Below, in pieces: positions 8,070 to 17,416 of a stretch of DNA of 30,107 bases. The stretch comes from Fimihabitans intestinipullorum (lineage in GTDB: Bacteria > Bacillota_I > Bacilli_A > RF39 > UBA660), in assembly GCA_018714965.1 (NCBI GenBank), contig DVML01000041.1, positions 1 to 30,107 on the forward strand. The letters run 5' to 3'. Below the pieces are notes generated by a model that was not told the origin of the DNA, ran no database searches, and saw only the letters and a program-made list of their open reading frames with translations. Made by a program: the position numbers and the translations under genes. Numbering within the stretch: the stretch's first letter is position 1; every line of letters begins with the position of its first letter.

Positions 8070-11000
8070 GTGATTATATGCCCTAGTTCAAAAATAAAAG
8101 GAATTCAAATTGAAATTGGTGGAAATACAGATAAACTAGGAAATGCACTATCCAGTGTTGAAAAACAAACAAAAAATTTACAAACAGAATTAAAAGGGGT
8201 AAATACATTACTTAAAGCAGATCCATCAAATGTTGTCTTATTAACACAGAAACAAGAATTGTTAACACAGGCAATTGATGAAACGAGCGAAAAACTTAAG
8301 ATTCTTAAGGAGTCCCAAAAACAAGTTCAAGAACAATTCGAACGTGGAGAAATCACACAAGAACAATATCGTGACTTTCAACGTGAAATAATTGCTACAG
8401 AGCAGAAATTAAACAACTTAAAAGATGAATTGAAAGAATTTTCAAGTGTAGCGGGCAAACAAATGGAACTCGCAGGGAAAAGTGTTCAAGAATTTGGTAC
8501 TAAAATAAAAGATGCTGGTCAAGAAATAAAAGATTTGAGCGGTAAGTTTGCTCCATTAAGTGCTACGGCAACTGCAGGGTTGGGTGCAGCTATTACAACA
8601 GCAACATCTTTAGAAGATGCAACAACAAAATTTATTTCATCAACAGGTAAAGCAATTAACGAAACCGACAAATATAGAAATATATTGCAGAGCATCCATG
8701 ATAGCAATTATGGTGAAGATTACGCTGATATTGCAGATAAGATGCGAATCGTTTCTAATATTTTAGGAGATTTGCCAGATGAACAATTGCAATCAGTTGT
8801 TGAAAAAACCTACATGTTGGAAGATGCATATGGAATGGATTTTCAAGAAACTTTGCGGGGCATTAGAAATCTAATGTACCAATATGGATTAACATCAGAC
8901 GAAGCATTTGATTTATTTGTAAAGGGTGCACAAGAAGGTTTAGACTTTTCAGGTGAACTCGGAGACAATGTTGCAGAATATGTTGGTAAATTTAAACAGG
9001 CTGGGTATAGTGCTAGTGAATATTTTCAATTACTAAAAAACGGGTCAGAAAATGGTGCCTATAATCTAGATAAAGTTAATGATGCAATTAATGAAGTGAC
9101 AACTCGATTAGCAGATGGCACAATTGAAGAAAAACTTGGCTCTTTTGATAAAAATACGCAAAAAGTATTTAAGTCATGGCAAAAAGGCGGTGCTACACAG
9201 AAAGATGTTATAGATAGCATCGTTAAAGGAATTAGTGATTGTACAAATGAACAAGAAGCTTTAACAATGGCCGCTACTGCATTTGGGACAATGGGCGAAG
9301 ACTCAAATCTTGATTTTATTAAGTCTCTGACATCTGTAGGAGATGAGTTCGAAAATATTCAGGGTATTGCTGAAAATACATCTAATACAATGCATAATAC
9401 AACGTCCAACAAGATGCAAACTGCTATAAAGAAAATAAAAAATACGCTCGCGGATTTAGGCAGTAGTTTTTTACCAATTGTTTCAGATATTTTAGATTCT
9501 GTAGCAAAATTAGTTGAAAAATTTAATAACCTAGATGATGGAACCAAAAAGAATGTGGCAACATTTGCTCTAATGGCTGCGACAATCACACCTTTATTAG
9601 CATTGCTAGGAAGTGCAGTAAATGGATTTGGTTCTCTTGTTAATGGTGTTGGGAAATTTATTGAATGGGGTGGCAAAGATGTAACGATATTAAAGAGTAT
9701 GACGACAGCTCAAGCCGCTAATAATGCTGTTGTTTCTGCCGCTCCATATGTTTTAGCTGCTACTGCTCTAGCAACATTAATTACAGCAGTGGTACAAGGA
9801 ACAAAAAAAATGGCCGAACAGAAACGTCAAATGGATGAAACGTGGGTATCAGCCAATAATTTAAAAGAAAAACATGAAGAACTTACGGAAGCATTAACCA
9901 AAGAAAACGAAGCAAGACAAAATTCTCTTTCGAGTGCAGAAGAAGAAGGTGCCAATGCTGATATTTTAGTAGATAAAATTGAAGAACTAAGCGATGTCGA
10001 AAACAAAACCAATGCTCAAAAAGAAACAATGAAGTTATTAATTCAGGAATTAAATGATATAATGCCTGATTTGAAGTTGAATTACGACAAAGAAAAAGAT
10101 GCATTGAATATGTCTACAGATGCAATTAGAAGCAATGTCGATGCTCAAAAAGATTTGATAAAAGCAAAAGCAGCACAAGAAAACTTGACTAGTATTGCAT
10201 CTGATATGGCCAAAGCGGAGATTGAAAATGCTGAGGCAACAAAAGAACATACAAAAGCAACAGAAGAGTACCAAAAAGCAAAAGAAGAGCTTGCCAAATT
10301 TGAAAAAGAACATAACTCTCTTGAAAGAGGATTTAATTCTGAATTAAATAAACAATGGGTTCAATTGATTGAAAATGAAAAAATCAAAAAAGAGGCATAT
10401 GAAAACACCAAGAAAGTTCTTGATGAAAGTACAAACTCTTTAACAAACTTAAATGATGAATACAATCGTACTCAAGAATACGTTAATAATATGTTTGATC
10501 AAGCAGAACTTCAACAGAAATTGACGGAATTAACAAATAGTGCGAAAGAGCAAGGTATAGAGATACCTCAATCAGTTGCTCAAGGAATATTAGATGGATT
10601 GTATACTGTACCTGAATCAATTAATGAATTAAATAACTTAATTGTTTTTGATCAAGCAGTAATTAATGCTCAAAATGCTGGCTTACAAATACCAAGTCAA
10701 TTAAGTGAACAATTAAATAATGGCCAAATATCAGTTCAGGAAGCTATAACTCGTTTGAATGAAGCGGTTAAATTTAACCAGGCTGCTGAAACTGCTAAGA
10801 ACGATGGTGCTATCATTCCGAATAATTTAGCACAAAGTATAATTGATGGAACGATAAGCGTTCAAGATGCAAATACACAATTAAATGATGCTATTAAATT
10901 TTCAAAATCTTTAAATGAAGCTCGAAATTCTGGAGTTCAAATTCCTGAAAGTTTAACAAACGGTTTATTAAATGGGCAAATATCAGTCCAAGATGCAACA

Positions 11001-11654
11001 AAACAATTAAATGACATTATTCAAAATGAAACGAATAAGACTCCTGATAAAATTAGAACTTCTGGTCAAAATATTGGCAAAGCATTTGCTGATGGTGTTC
11101 TTTCTAAGAAACAAGAGGCAGTTGCTGCCGGAGAAAATATAGTGGCTGGAGTTGATAATGGAATCAATAAAAGAAAAGGGAGTGCTTATAATACGATTGC
11201 CAATTTCGGACTAAATTTATTAAATACATTAAGGTCATCGTTAAAAGAGCATTCTCCTTCAGAAGCATCTACAGAAATGGGAGAATTTTTAGACGAAGGC
11301 TTTATTAATGGTGTAGAAAATAAGAAAAAGAAGGCACTACAAACAGTGAGTCGCTTTGGGAATGATATTTTAGGAGAAATGAACAATAGTTTAAATGGGC
11401 AATTAAATTCTCCAGATGTCAAAAAAAACATCATATTAGAATCGTCTACGAATTTTATGAACTCTAAATATCAACAGAATAAAACAGATGATATTGCTGG
11501 TTTGGCTAATATATTAAACAAATACATGCCGGAAATTTTAGAAAATCTAGATAGATATATTGTCTTAGATGATGGTACTCTAGTTGGAAAAATTGCTTCT
11601 AAAATGGATAATGAACTAGGAAATATCACCGCCAAAGCAAAACGAGGATATTAG
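8070..11654 (+). CDS. Tape measure protein
   Basis: About 1190 residues; it sets tail length and is ejected with the DNA. It opens with KGIQIEIGGNT and long coiled coils (to about residue 150). A TP901-type tape measure core with phage-minor-tail features follows, then hydrophobic segments near 505-530 and 548-570, another coiled coil (about 580-820), four 42-residue repeats, and a C-terminal SPSEASTEMGEFLDEGF region. The start is odd. The well-placed ATG at 8078, 7 bases after AGGAAG, reads ATG CCC TAG and stops at once. The long frame is reached only from GTG 8070, which lies on the ribosome binding site itself. Without one C at 8081-8083 the protein would begin MPSSKIKGIQ. A one-base insertion, a read error or a +1 shift at CCC TAG are all possible. 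Confidence 0.9.
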   Translation: MIICPSSKIKGIQIEIGGNTDKLGNALSSVEKQTKNLQTELKGVNTLLKADPSNVVLLTQKQELLTQAIDETSEKLKILKESQKQVQEQFERGEITQEQYRDFQREIIATEQKLNNLKDELKEFSSVAGKQMELAGKSVQEFGTKIKDAGQEIKDLSGKFAPLSATATAGLGAAITTATSLEDATTKFISSTGKAINETDKYRNILQSIHDSNYGEDYADIADKMRIVSNILGDLPDEQLQSVVEKTYMLEDAYGMDFQETLRGIRNLMYQYGLTSDEAFDLFVKGAQEGLDFSGELGDNVAEYVGKFKQAGYSASEYFQLLKNGSENGAYNLDKVNDAINEVTTRLADGTIEEKLGSFDKNTQKVFKSWQKGGATQKDVIDSIVKGISDCTNEQEALTMAATAFGTMGEDSNLDFIKSLTSVGDEFENIQGIAENTSNTMHNTTSNKMQTAIKKIKNTLADLGSSFLPIVSDILDSVAKLVEKFNNLDDGTKKNVATFALMAATITPLLALLGSAVNGFGSLVNGVGKFIEWGGKDVTILKSMTTAQAANNAVVSAAPYVLAATALATLITAVVQGTKKMAEQKRQMDETWVSANNLKEKHEELTEALTKENEARQNSLSSAEEEGANADILVDKIEELSDVENKTNAQKETMKLLIQELNDIMPDLKLNYDKEKDALNMSTDAIRSNVDAQKDLIKAKAAQENLTSIASDMAKAEIENAEATKEHTKATEEYQKAKEELAKFEKEHNSLERGFNSELNKQWVQLIENEKIKKEAYENTKKVLDESTNSLTNLNDEYNRTQEYVNNMFDQAELQQKLTELTNSAKEQGIEIPQSVAQGILDGLYTVPESINELNNLIVFDQAVINAQNAGLQIPSQLSEQLNNGQISVQEAITRLNEAVKFNQAAETAKNDGAIIPNNLAQSIIDGTISVQDANTQLNDAIKFSKSLNEARNSGVQIPESLTNGLLNGQISVQDATKQLNDIIQNETNKTPDKIRTSGQNIGKAFADGVLSKKQEAVAAGENIVAGVDNGINKRKGSAYNTIANFGLNLLNTLRSSLKEHSPSEASTEMGEFLDEGFINGVENKKKKALQTVSRFGNDILGEMNNSLNGQLNSPDVKKNIILESSTNFMNSKYQQNKTDDIAGLANILNKYMPEILENLDRYIVLDDGTLVGKIASKMDNELGNITAKAKRGY
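10507..11018 (+). repeat. Four 42-residue repeats in the tape measure
   Basis: Three units at 10641-10766, 10767-10892 and 10893-11018 are each exactly 126 bases and carry the pattern (G)xxIPxxLxxxLxxGxISVQxAxxxLNxAxKF. A more diverged unit precedes them from about 10507. Gain or loss of such units would change tail length in set steps. Confidence 0.8.
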
Positions 11655-11668
11655 AAAGAGGTGTTTAT

Positions 11669-12307
11669 ATGAACGGGGTTCAATTTGATGATATGCATTC
11701 GATAAAAGATTGGGATTTGTTAATGACTTCAAAAAATATTGCTGATCCAATAGTTGTAACTAAGTATGTTCAAATAGAAGGACGAAATGGTTTATTAGAT
11801 TTGACTGGAGCAAATGATGAAGTTGTATATTCGAACAGAGTTCTTACATTCAATTTTGACATGTTTCAAGATCCTAATGATTGGTGGATTTTAAAAAGTA
11901 AAATTTCATCTTATTTACATGGTAAGAGAAGAAAAATAACATTAGATGTTGATTCTGATTTTTACTATGAAGGTAGATGTCAAATCTCGTCATTTACAAA
12001 CGATACAACTGTCGCTCACATTTCTATTACTTGTGATTGTGAACCATATAAAATGAAAAAACATGAAACAATTATTCAAAAAAATGTAAAACCAGGAGAT
12101 TCATTTTTTTTGCAAAATCTTAGTAAAAAAGTAATGCCAATTGTTGAAAGTACAGGAAATATTGTTTTTAAATTTGAAAATACTCAATTTAGTATTAGTG
12201 AACATCTAGAAAGCCCTGATTTTATGTTAAAGGAAGGAAATAATAAAATTGATATTATTAGTGGAACAGGAACTTTGAAATTCACATATCGAGAAGGGAT
12301 TATTTAG
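11669..12307 (+). CDS. dit: Distal tail protein (Dit)
   Basis: This forms the hexameric hub at the tail tip that links the tube to Tal and to the receptor-binding parts. The 212 residues match the Siphovirus tail component family. The N-terminal half carries the belt domain (WDLLMTSKNI, EGRNGLLDLTG, DPNDWWILKSKISSYLHGK), and the C-terminal half has galectin-like beta strands after ITCDCEPYK. ATG 11669 follows AAAGAGGTG. Its TAG stop overlaps the GTG start of the next gene, so Dit and Tal are coupled. Confidence 0.9.
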   Translation: MNGVQFDDMHSIKDWDLLMTSKNIADPIVVTKYVQIEGRNGLLDLTGANDEVVYSNRVLTFNFDMFQDPNDWWILKSKISSYLHGKRRKITLDVDSDFYYEGRCQISSFTNDTTVAHISITCDCEPYKMKKHETIIQKNVKPGDSFFLQNLSKKVMPIVESTGNIVFKFENTQFSISEHLESPDFMLKEGNNKIDIISGTGTLKFTYREGII

Positions 12308-14124
12308 TGTATCAAGTTTTTTATAAAGATTTCCTTCTTCACGACTTAAGAACAGACTATTATTTAGTAAATCCAATTTTAACTGAAAAATTGAGTAAGA
12401 TAAACGAATTGAGTTTTCAAATTTATCCTAATCATCCACACTTTGATAAATTGGATAAATTAATTCCCAAAATCGTATTGAAAAAAGATGGTACAACAAT
12501 CTTTAAGGGAAGGATTATAAAAGACAATCAACAAATGGATAAGAGTAAGCAAGTAACATGCGAAAGTGTGCTTGCTTTTTTAGTTGACACTATGCAAAAA
12601 CCATTTGAATTTCAAGGTAGTCCACAAAATTTATTTCAATATTTTATAAACAATCATAATACACAAGTTGGAACATTTTCTAAAACGAGTGACACGACTA
12701 TTATGTCGAATAAAATTTATTTTACTTATGATGCCGAAAAGTCTTTATATGAACAGGTTATTGTGCCAGATGCTAGTTTTTTAAAATCATATTACGAGGT
12801 AGATGGAGAAAAAGTACTTTATATTGGTAAGATGACAGGTGCTAATTTGGACAATAATGACTATATAAATAGAAGTAGTGAAGATTATGTTAACACATTC
12901 AATAGCATAACCTCAAAACTTCTCGAAACAATTGGCGGATATATGCTTGAAAGATATGAAACTAACGGCATATTTGTTGATTGGGTAGACGATTTTACAG
13001 AGGGAGACTCACAAATAATATCCACTCAAGCAATTGAATTCGGGAATAACTTAATTAATATAGCGGTTGATAATGATGCAAGTGAAACATACTCGGTTGT
13101 CATACCTTTGGGAGCAGAAATCGAAAATGAAGATGGTACAAAGGAACGACTTACAATTACATCTGTAAATGAAGGTAAAGATTATTTAGTAAATGAAACA
13201 GCACTTGCACTCTATGGTTGGATCGTGGCACCAGTAGAAGAAACAACATGGGATGATGTGACATTACCTACAAACTTAAAAAATAAAGCACAAGATTATT
13301 TAGATAATAAAGCCGTAATGTTGAAAAGTACACTTCAGTTAAATGCTATTGATTTAAATACAATTGATAAATCTATATCAAATTTCAGAATGGGAAGTTA
13401 TATAAAAGTACAATCCACACCACATAACATATCTAAGACATATTTACTAACTGAAAAGCAGACTCCTTTAACAAAACCAGAATCTATGACGGTAACATTA
13501 GGTGAAAGTAAATCCACATTGACGGGAATTCAACTTGGTGAACAACAAAGTACAATTCAAAAAGTTGAGAATATGACAAGCGACTTTGTAACAAACAAAG
13601 ATGTTACTGTGATTGTTAATGAAGAAATAGAAAATAGTTCTATTATTCAACAAATGCCAACCGAAATATTAACTCAAGTCAGCGAAAGTTATATGACAAC
13701 CACAGAAGCACAAACAGCAATCGATGAAATGGGAAATTCATTATCAACAACCATCGAAGAGTTGCAAGAAACCATGTCAACACAAATGTCACAGACAGCG
13801 CAAGGTTGGGAATTTGAGTTCAATCAAATAGTGCAACAAATAACTAGCATTGACGGAACAGTTAACGCAAACTATCAAGAGTTGATTAAATTCATACGCT
13901 TTGTCGACGGAAAGATTACTTTAGGTGAAGTTGGTAACGAAATTACATTAGAATTACAAAATGACAGATTGTCATTTTACAACAATAATGTAGAAGTAGC
14001 ATATATAACAGATGGCAGAATTTATATAACAGATGGCGAATTTACTCATTCGCTTGCAGTAGGTAATTTTGCTTTTATTCCACGAAATAACGGGTCTTTG
14101 GATTTCAAAAAGGTAAAGGGGTGA
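12307..14124 (+). CDS. Tail-associated protein Tal (tail tip, prophage tail endopeptidase-like)
   Basis: A 605-residue tail-tip protein of the Tal / prophage-tail (PF06605-like) type. The first 370 residues or so resemble the gp27-like hub that closes the tube: LSFQIYPNHPHF, IFKGRIIKDNQQMDKSK and YKLIVPLGAEIE-like strands. After about residue 400 there is a long polar coiled coil (TEAQTAIDEMGNSLSTTIEELQETM), then a small beta domain with AYITDGRIYITDGEF. I see no clear peptidase motif. The start is GTG 12307 within TAGTG, after GAGAAGGGA. Confidence 0.82.
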   Translation: MYQVFYKDFLLHDLRTDYYLVNPILTEKLSKINELSFQIYPNHPHFDKLDKLIPKIVLKKDGTTIFKGRIIKDNQQMDKSKQVTCESVLAFLVDTMQKPFEFQGSPQNLFQYFINNHNTQVGTFSKTSDTTIMSNKIYFTYDAEKSLYEQVIVPDASFLKSYYEVDGEKVLYIGKMTGANLDNNDYINRSSEDYVNTFNSITSKLLETIGGYMLERYETNGIFVDWVDDFTEGDSQIISTQAIEFGNNLINIAVDNDASETYSVVIPLGAEIENEDGTKERLTITSVNEGKDYLVNETALALYGWIVAPVEETTWDDVTLPTNLKNKAQDYLDNKAVMLKSTLQLNAIDLNTIDKSISNFRMGSYIKVQSTPHNISKTYLLTEKQTPLTKPESMTVTLGESKSTLTGIQLGEQQSTIQKVENMTSDFVTNKDVTVIVNEEIENSSIIQQMPTEILTQVSESYMTTTEAQTAIDEMGNSLSTTIEELQETMSTQMSQTAQGWEFEFNQIVQQITSIDGTVNANYQELIKFIRFVDGKITLGEVGNEITLELQNDRLSFYNNNVEVAYITDGRIYITDGEFTHSLAVGNFAFIPRNNGSLDFKKVKG

Positions 14125-14128
14125 TTAA

Positions 14129-15796
14129 ATGGCACAATATGATAGCACAATAGCCACTGGGCTAATTTTAAGAATTGTTACAACCCCATCCGTGGGCAAT
14201 GTAGCGGGTAATTACACGCCCGTAAACGTAAAAGCATATTTAGTTACAACAAATGGTAGAGTTGTTTCAAGCGCTACTAAGAACGGAACAATCACAATTG
14301 ACGGAACGAATTATTACTTTAGCACGTCTATTGGGACTCTTAACAATAATTCTAGTAAATTACTTGGAGAAGCAAATAAAAATGTACCTCATAATCCAGA
14401 CGGTCATAAAACGTTGAACGTATCTGTAAGTTTCGGATTAAACATTACATACGCAGGTTCGTGGATTGGAACGGTTTCAAACAGCATTGGCGAAATCCTA
14501 ACACCAATCGCACGAGCAAGTACACCAACCGCAACTGGTACATTTCAATTAGGCAGTAGCATTACTATTAATACGAATCGTGCTAACACCTCATTTACTC
14601 ATACTTTAAGATATGGCTGGGGGTCAATGACTGGAACAATAGCAACAGGGCTAGCAAATAACACAACATGGACGATCCCGAAAAGCCTAGCAACTGGTAT
14701 TCCAAACGGTACAAGCGGAACGTTAAGAATTTATTGCGATACGTACAATGGTTCAACTTTGATCGGAACAAAATATACGGACTATACCGTAACAATGCCC
14801 GACACGGACGAATTTAAACCGAGTGTAACGGGTTGTACGTTAACCGAAGCAGTAAGCGGTATAAATGCACAATTTGGGGCGTTTGTCCAGTCACGTTCAA
14901 AAATAAGCGGTAGTGCGTCGGCAAATGGGGCGTATGGCAGTACAATAAAAAGTTGGTCGGTATCAATTAATGGTGCTACTTATACGCAAAACACATTTAC
15001 AACGGACGTGTTGATAGGTAGTGGTTCACAGAATTGTGTTGTAAGTGTTACGGATAGTCGAAACCGAAGTAAAAATGCCACGTACAAATATAACGTAAAT
15101 GAATACAGTACACCAACGATTCAAGCATTTAATGTCGAGCGATGTGATATTGATGGAACACTAAACGATGAAGGTTCAAATGCAAAGGTAACAGTAAATG
15201 CAAGTATTAGTCCCATCAATAATAAAAATACAAAGTCATTTAATTTACTTTACAAAAAACAAAATGAAACAAACTGGACGGACATTGCGTTAGATAACGC
15301 AAGTTACTCATTAAGTGCGACGCAGATTATTCAAAATATAGATGGCGACTACGAGTACGATTTTAAGATAGAAGCGACAGACTATTTCACTAGTACGTCA
15401 AAAGATTTACCGCTATCAAGTGAATTTACATTAATAAATTACAATGCAAGTGGCAGAGGAATCGCTTTTGGAAAAGTTTCTAGTAAAGATGCGTTTGAAT
15501 TTGGAATGGATGCTTATGATAAGTTTGGTACAAAAATATCGAACGGAATTACTTCTGAAGATGAAAATTTAGATCCAAATCAAACATTAGAGGAATTAAT
15601 CATAACGAATCATCTAAATAATCCAAGTGGAAATGATAAAAAATTGTACATTATTCATACGTTATTTATTAAAACAAGAGCGCTAGATTCAAATAGATTT
15701 CAGATTGCATATCCTTATGAATCAGGCACCATCCATACTCGTATTTTTAAAGATGGTGTATGGAGCAATTGGATTAAGTATGCAAAATCTGAATAG
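14129..15796 (+). CDS. DUF859 minor structural protein with a C-terminal knob
   Basis: A 555-residue side-fibre-type protein with the DUF859 pattern found in phages of streptococci and other Firmicutes: an N-terminal YDSTIATGLILRI strand, NVPHNPDGHKTLNVSVS, and repeated beta domains to about residue 450. The last 70 residues (NNPSGNDKKLYIIHTLFI...WSNWIKYAKS pattern) look like a pyocin-knob domain, often the attachment tip. The central part, about 14200-15400, is clearly richer in G+C and in ACG/GCG/CGT codons than the genes on either side, which suggests import by recombination. It starts 4 bases after Tal, with AAGGGGTG upstream. Confidence 0.82.
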   Translation: MAQYDSTIATGLILRIVTTPSVGNVAGNYTPVNVKAYLVTTNGRVVSSATKNGTITIDGTNYYFSTSIGTLNNNSSKLLGEANKNVPHNPDGHKTLNVSVSFGLNITYAGSWIGTVSNSIGEILTPIARASTPTATGTFQLGSSITINTNRANTSFTHTLRYGWGSMTGTIATGLANNTTWTIPKSLATGIPNGTSGTLRIYCDTYNGSTLIGTKYTDYTVTMPDTDEFKPSVTGCTLTEAVSGINAQFGAFVQSRSKISGSASANGAYGSTIKSWSVSINGATYTQNTFTTDVLIGSGSQNCVVSVTDSRNRSKNATYKYNVNEYSTPTIQAFNVERCDIDGTLNDEGSNAKVTVNASISPINNKNTKSFNLLYKKQNETNWTDIALDNASYSLSATQIIQNIDGDYEYDFKIEATDYFTSTSKDLPLSSEFTLINYNASGRGIAFGKVSSKDAFEFGMDAYDKFGTKISNGITSEDENLDPNQTLEELIITNHLNNPSGNDKKLYIIHTLFIKTRALDSNRFQIAYPYESGTIHTRIFKDGVWSNWIKYAKSE

Positions 15797-15811
15797 AGAA
15801 GGAGGCAATAA

Positions 15812-16168
15812 ATGAAAGTAGTAGATTTAATTCACACGCGGGGAGATACTAAGCATTTGATACTAAAATTAAATTATTTATCAGGCGAAACTGTTGAGTA
15901 TAATCCTAATGCAAAAATTTTTTTTACAGTGAAATCAAATCCAAATAATACTGATTTTATCTTACAAAAGAAGATTGGAAGTGGCATTGAATATCTTGAC
16001 AATATTCAATCATATCGAGTGAAAATTTCCGCTAGTGATACAAGTAATATGCCACTAGGAATCTATTATTATGATGTGGCGGTGATTATAGAAGACGATG
16101 AATACACTGTTACTAAAGGAAAATTCATTTTAGAATATGATGTAACTCATCCTGAAAACGAGGTGTAA
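15812..16168 (+). CDS. Baseplate upper protein-like (BppU N-terminal type)
   Basis: A 118-residue beta protein with the pattern of the BppU N-terminal domain: a leading HTRGDTKHLILKL, a central NAKIFFTVKSNPNNTDFILQK, and the closing LGIYYYDVAVI followed by YTVTKGKFILEYDVTHPE. In lactococcal phages this domain docks the receptor-binding arm to the Dit ring. Here the protein ends right after the domain, so it probably serves as an anchor for the fibres encoded downstream; that is inference. GAAGGAGG precedes ATG 15812. Confidence 0.72.
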   Translation: MKVVDLIHTRGDTKHLILKLNYLSGETVEYNPNAKIFFTVKSNPNNTDFILQKKIGSGIEYLDNIQSYRVKISASDTSNMPLGIYYYDVAVIIEDDEYTVTKGKFILEYDVTHPENEV

Positions 16169-16170
16169 AA

Positions 16171-17412
16171 GTGGAAGATAAGATAATTGGTATCATTAAA
16201 GATGAACAAAGCATTATTGGAAATATTGATTTCTTGAAAGGCGAAAAAGGTGACAAAGGAGACATGGGACCACAGGGTCCAAAGGGCGAAACAGGACCTC
16301 AAGGACCAAAAGGTGATACTGGACCGCAAGGCCCGCAAGGTGAAAAAGGCGAAAAAGGTGATACTGGAACGGTATTTACTCCTAATGTTGCAACTAATGG
16401 AGATCTATCGTGGAGTAATGACGGTAGTTTGCCAAATCCACAAACAGTCAATATTAAAGGTCCAAAGGGAGACAAGGGGGACAAAGGAGATATAGGAAAC
16501 ACTGGTCCGTCAAATGTATTGACAATTGGAACAGTAACGAAAGGTGACAACGCAAGCGCTACTATCACAGGAACAAGCCCAAGTCAAGTTTTGAACTTAG
16601 TTTTACCAAAAGGCGACCAAGGTATTCAAGGAGAAAAAGGAGACAAGGGAGATACAGGAGAACAAGGTATTCAAGGTATACAAGGTATTCAAGGCGAAAA
16701 AGGCGATACTGGGGTTGGTTTTACGACCGCAAGTGTTGGCGAAAGTTCACAAAGCGGAGATTATACAGTTACTCCTATTACCTTTAATAAGTCCGACGGC
16801 AGCACTACCGTTGTCAATGTTAACGCTAAAAATGGCGTAGACGGAACCGTTTCATTTGATAACCTAACCGAAGAACAAAAGGCAAGTCTTAAAGGTGAAA
16901 AAGGGGATAAGGGCGACACTGGAGAAACTGGTGCGACTGGTCCGCAAGGTGAACAAGGTCCACAAGGTCCGACTGGTCCGCAAGGCGAAACGGGAGCAAC
17001 TGGACCACAAGGACCAACAGGACCAAGTGGACAAGACGGTTCGGACGGAGTAAGCATTACAACGATAACAACTGGAACGCCAACACAAAGCGACGGATAT
17101 ACAATTACCCCGTTAACTATTAATAAAAGCGACAGTTCTAACGTAACGGTCAACATTAGTGCTAAGAACGGTCTAGACGGTAGCCAAGGAACAGTTAATT
17201 ATCCCGAACTAACCAATAAGCCACAAATTAATTCCGTTGAATTGGTTGGAAATAAAACATTAAATGATATTGGCGTTCAACAAACAGTAATTAGTGAAAC
17301 AGAGCCAACAGACCCTAGCGTAAAAGTATGGATAAATCCTAGTGGCGACGCCGTAACAGTTCCAACATTCTCATATGATAGTGAAACACAAACGTTGACG
17401 ATAACGGGGTGA
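16171..17412 (+). CDS. Collagen-like tail fibre protein
   Basis: A 413-residue fibre with four Gly-X-Y tracts at about residues 24-66, 97-112, 147-181 and 242-293, which should form a rigid triple helix. Between and after the tracts are short beta modules. Two of these, about residues 185-225 and 297-337, are clear copies of each other (QSGDYTVTPITFNKSDGS versus QSDGYTITPLTINKSDSS). The C-terminus has a KPQINSVELVGNKTLNDIGV segment typical of phage fibres, then a small strand domain. The start is GTG 16171, two bases after the BppU-like stop and behind GAGGTG. It probably trimerises and joins the baseplate to the receptor-binding region. Confidence 0.85.
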   Translation: MEDKIIGIIKDEQSIIGNIDFLKGEKGDKGDMGPQGPKGETGPQGPKGDTGPQGPQGEKGEKGDTGTVFTPNVATNGDLSWSNDGSLPNPQTVNIKGPKGDKGDKGDIGNTGPSNVLTIGTVTKGDNASATITGTSPSQVLNLVLPKGDQGIQGEKGDKGDTGEQGIQGIQGIQGEKGDTGVGFTTASVGESSQSGDYTVTPITFNKSDGSTTVVNVNAKNGVDGTVSFDNLTEEQKASLKGEKGDKGDTGETGATGPQGEQGPQGPTGPQGETGATGPQGPTGPSGQDGSDGVSITTITTGTPTQSDGYTITPLTINKSDSSNVTVNISAKNGLDGSQGTVNYPELTNKPQINSVELVGNKTLNDIGVQQTVISETEPTDPSVKVWINPSGDAVTVPTFSYDSETQTLTITG

Positions 17413-17416
17413 TAGT

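Noticed and set aside
13985..14045. A short direct repeat in Tal (ATATAACAGATGGC twice)
   Set aside because: It encodes two similar beta-strand turns, AYITDGR and IYITDGE, and is too short to be more than local duplication.
16230..17040. Repeated short DNA units that could suggest a CRISPR array
   Set aside because: The units are Gly-X-Y codon repeats in frame with no spacers; they are coding repeats.
16299..17156. Long minus-strand frames across the collagen-like gene
   Set aside because: They are proline/serine/cysteine-rich mirror images of the Gly-X-Y repeats and have no start signals.
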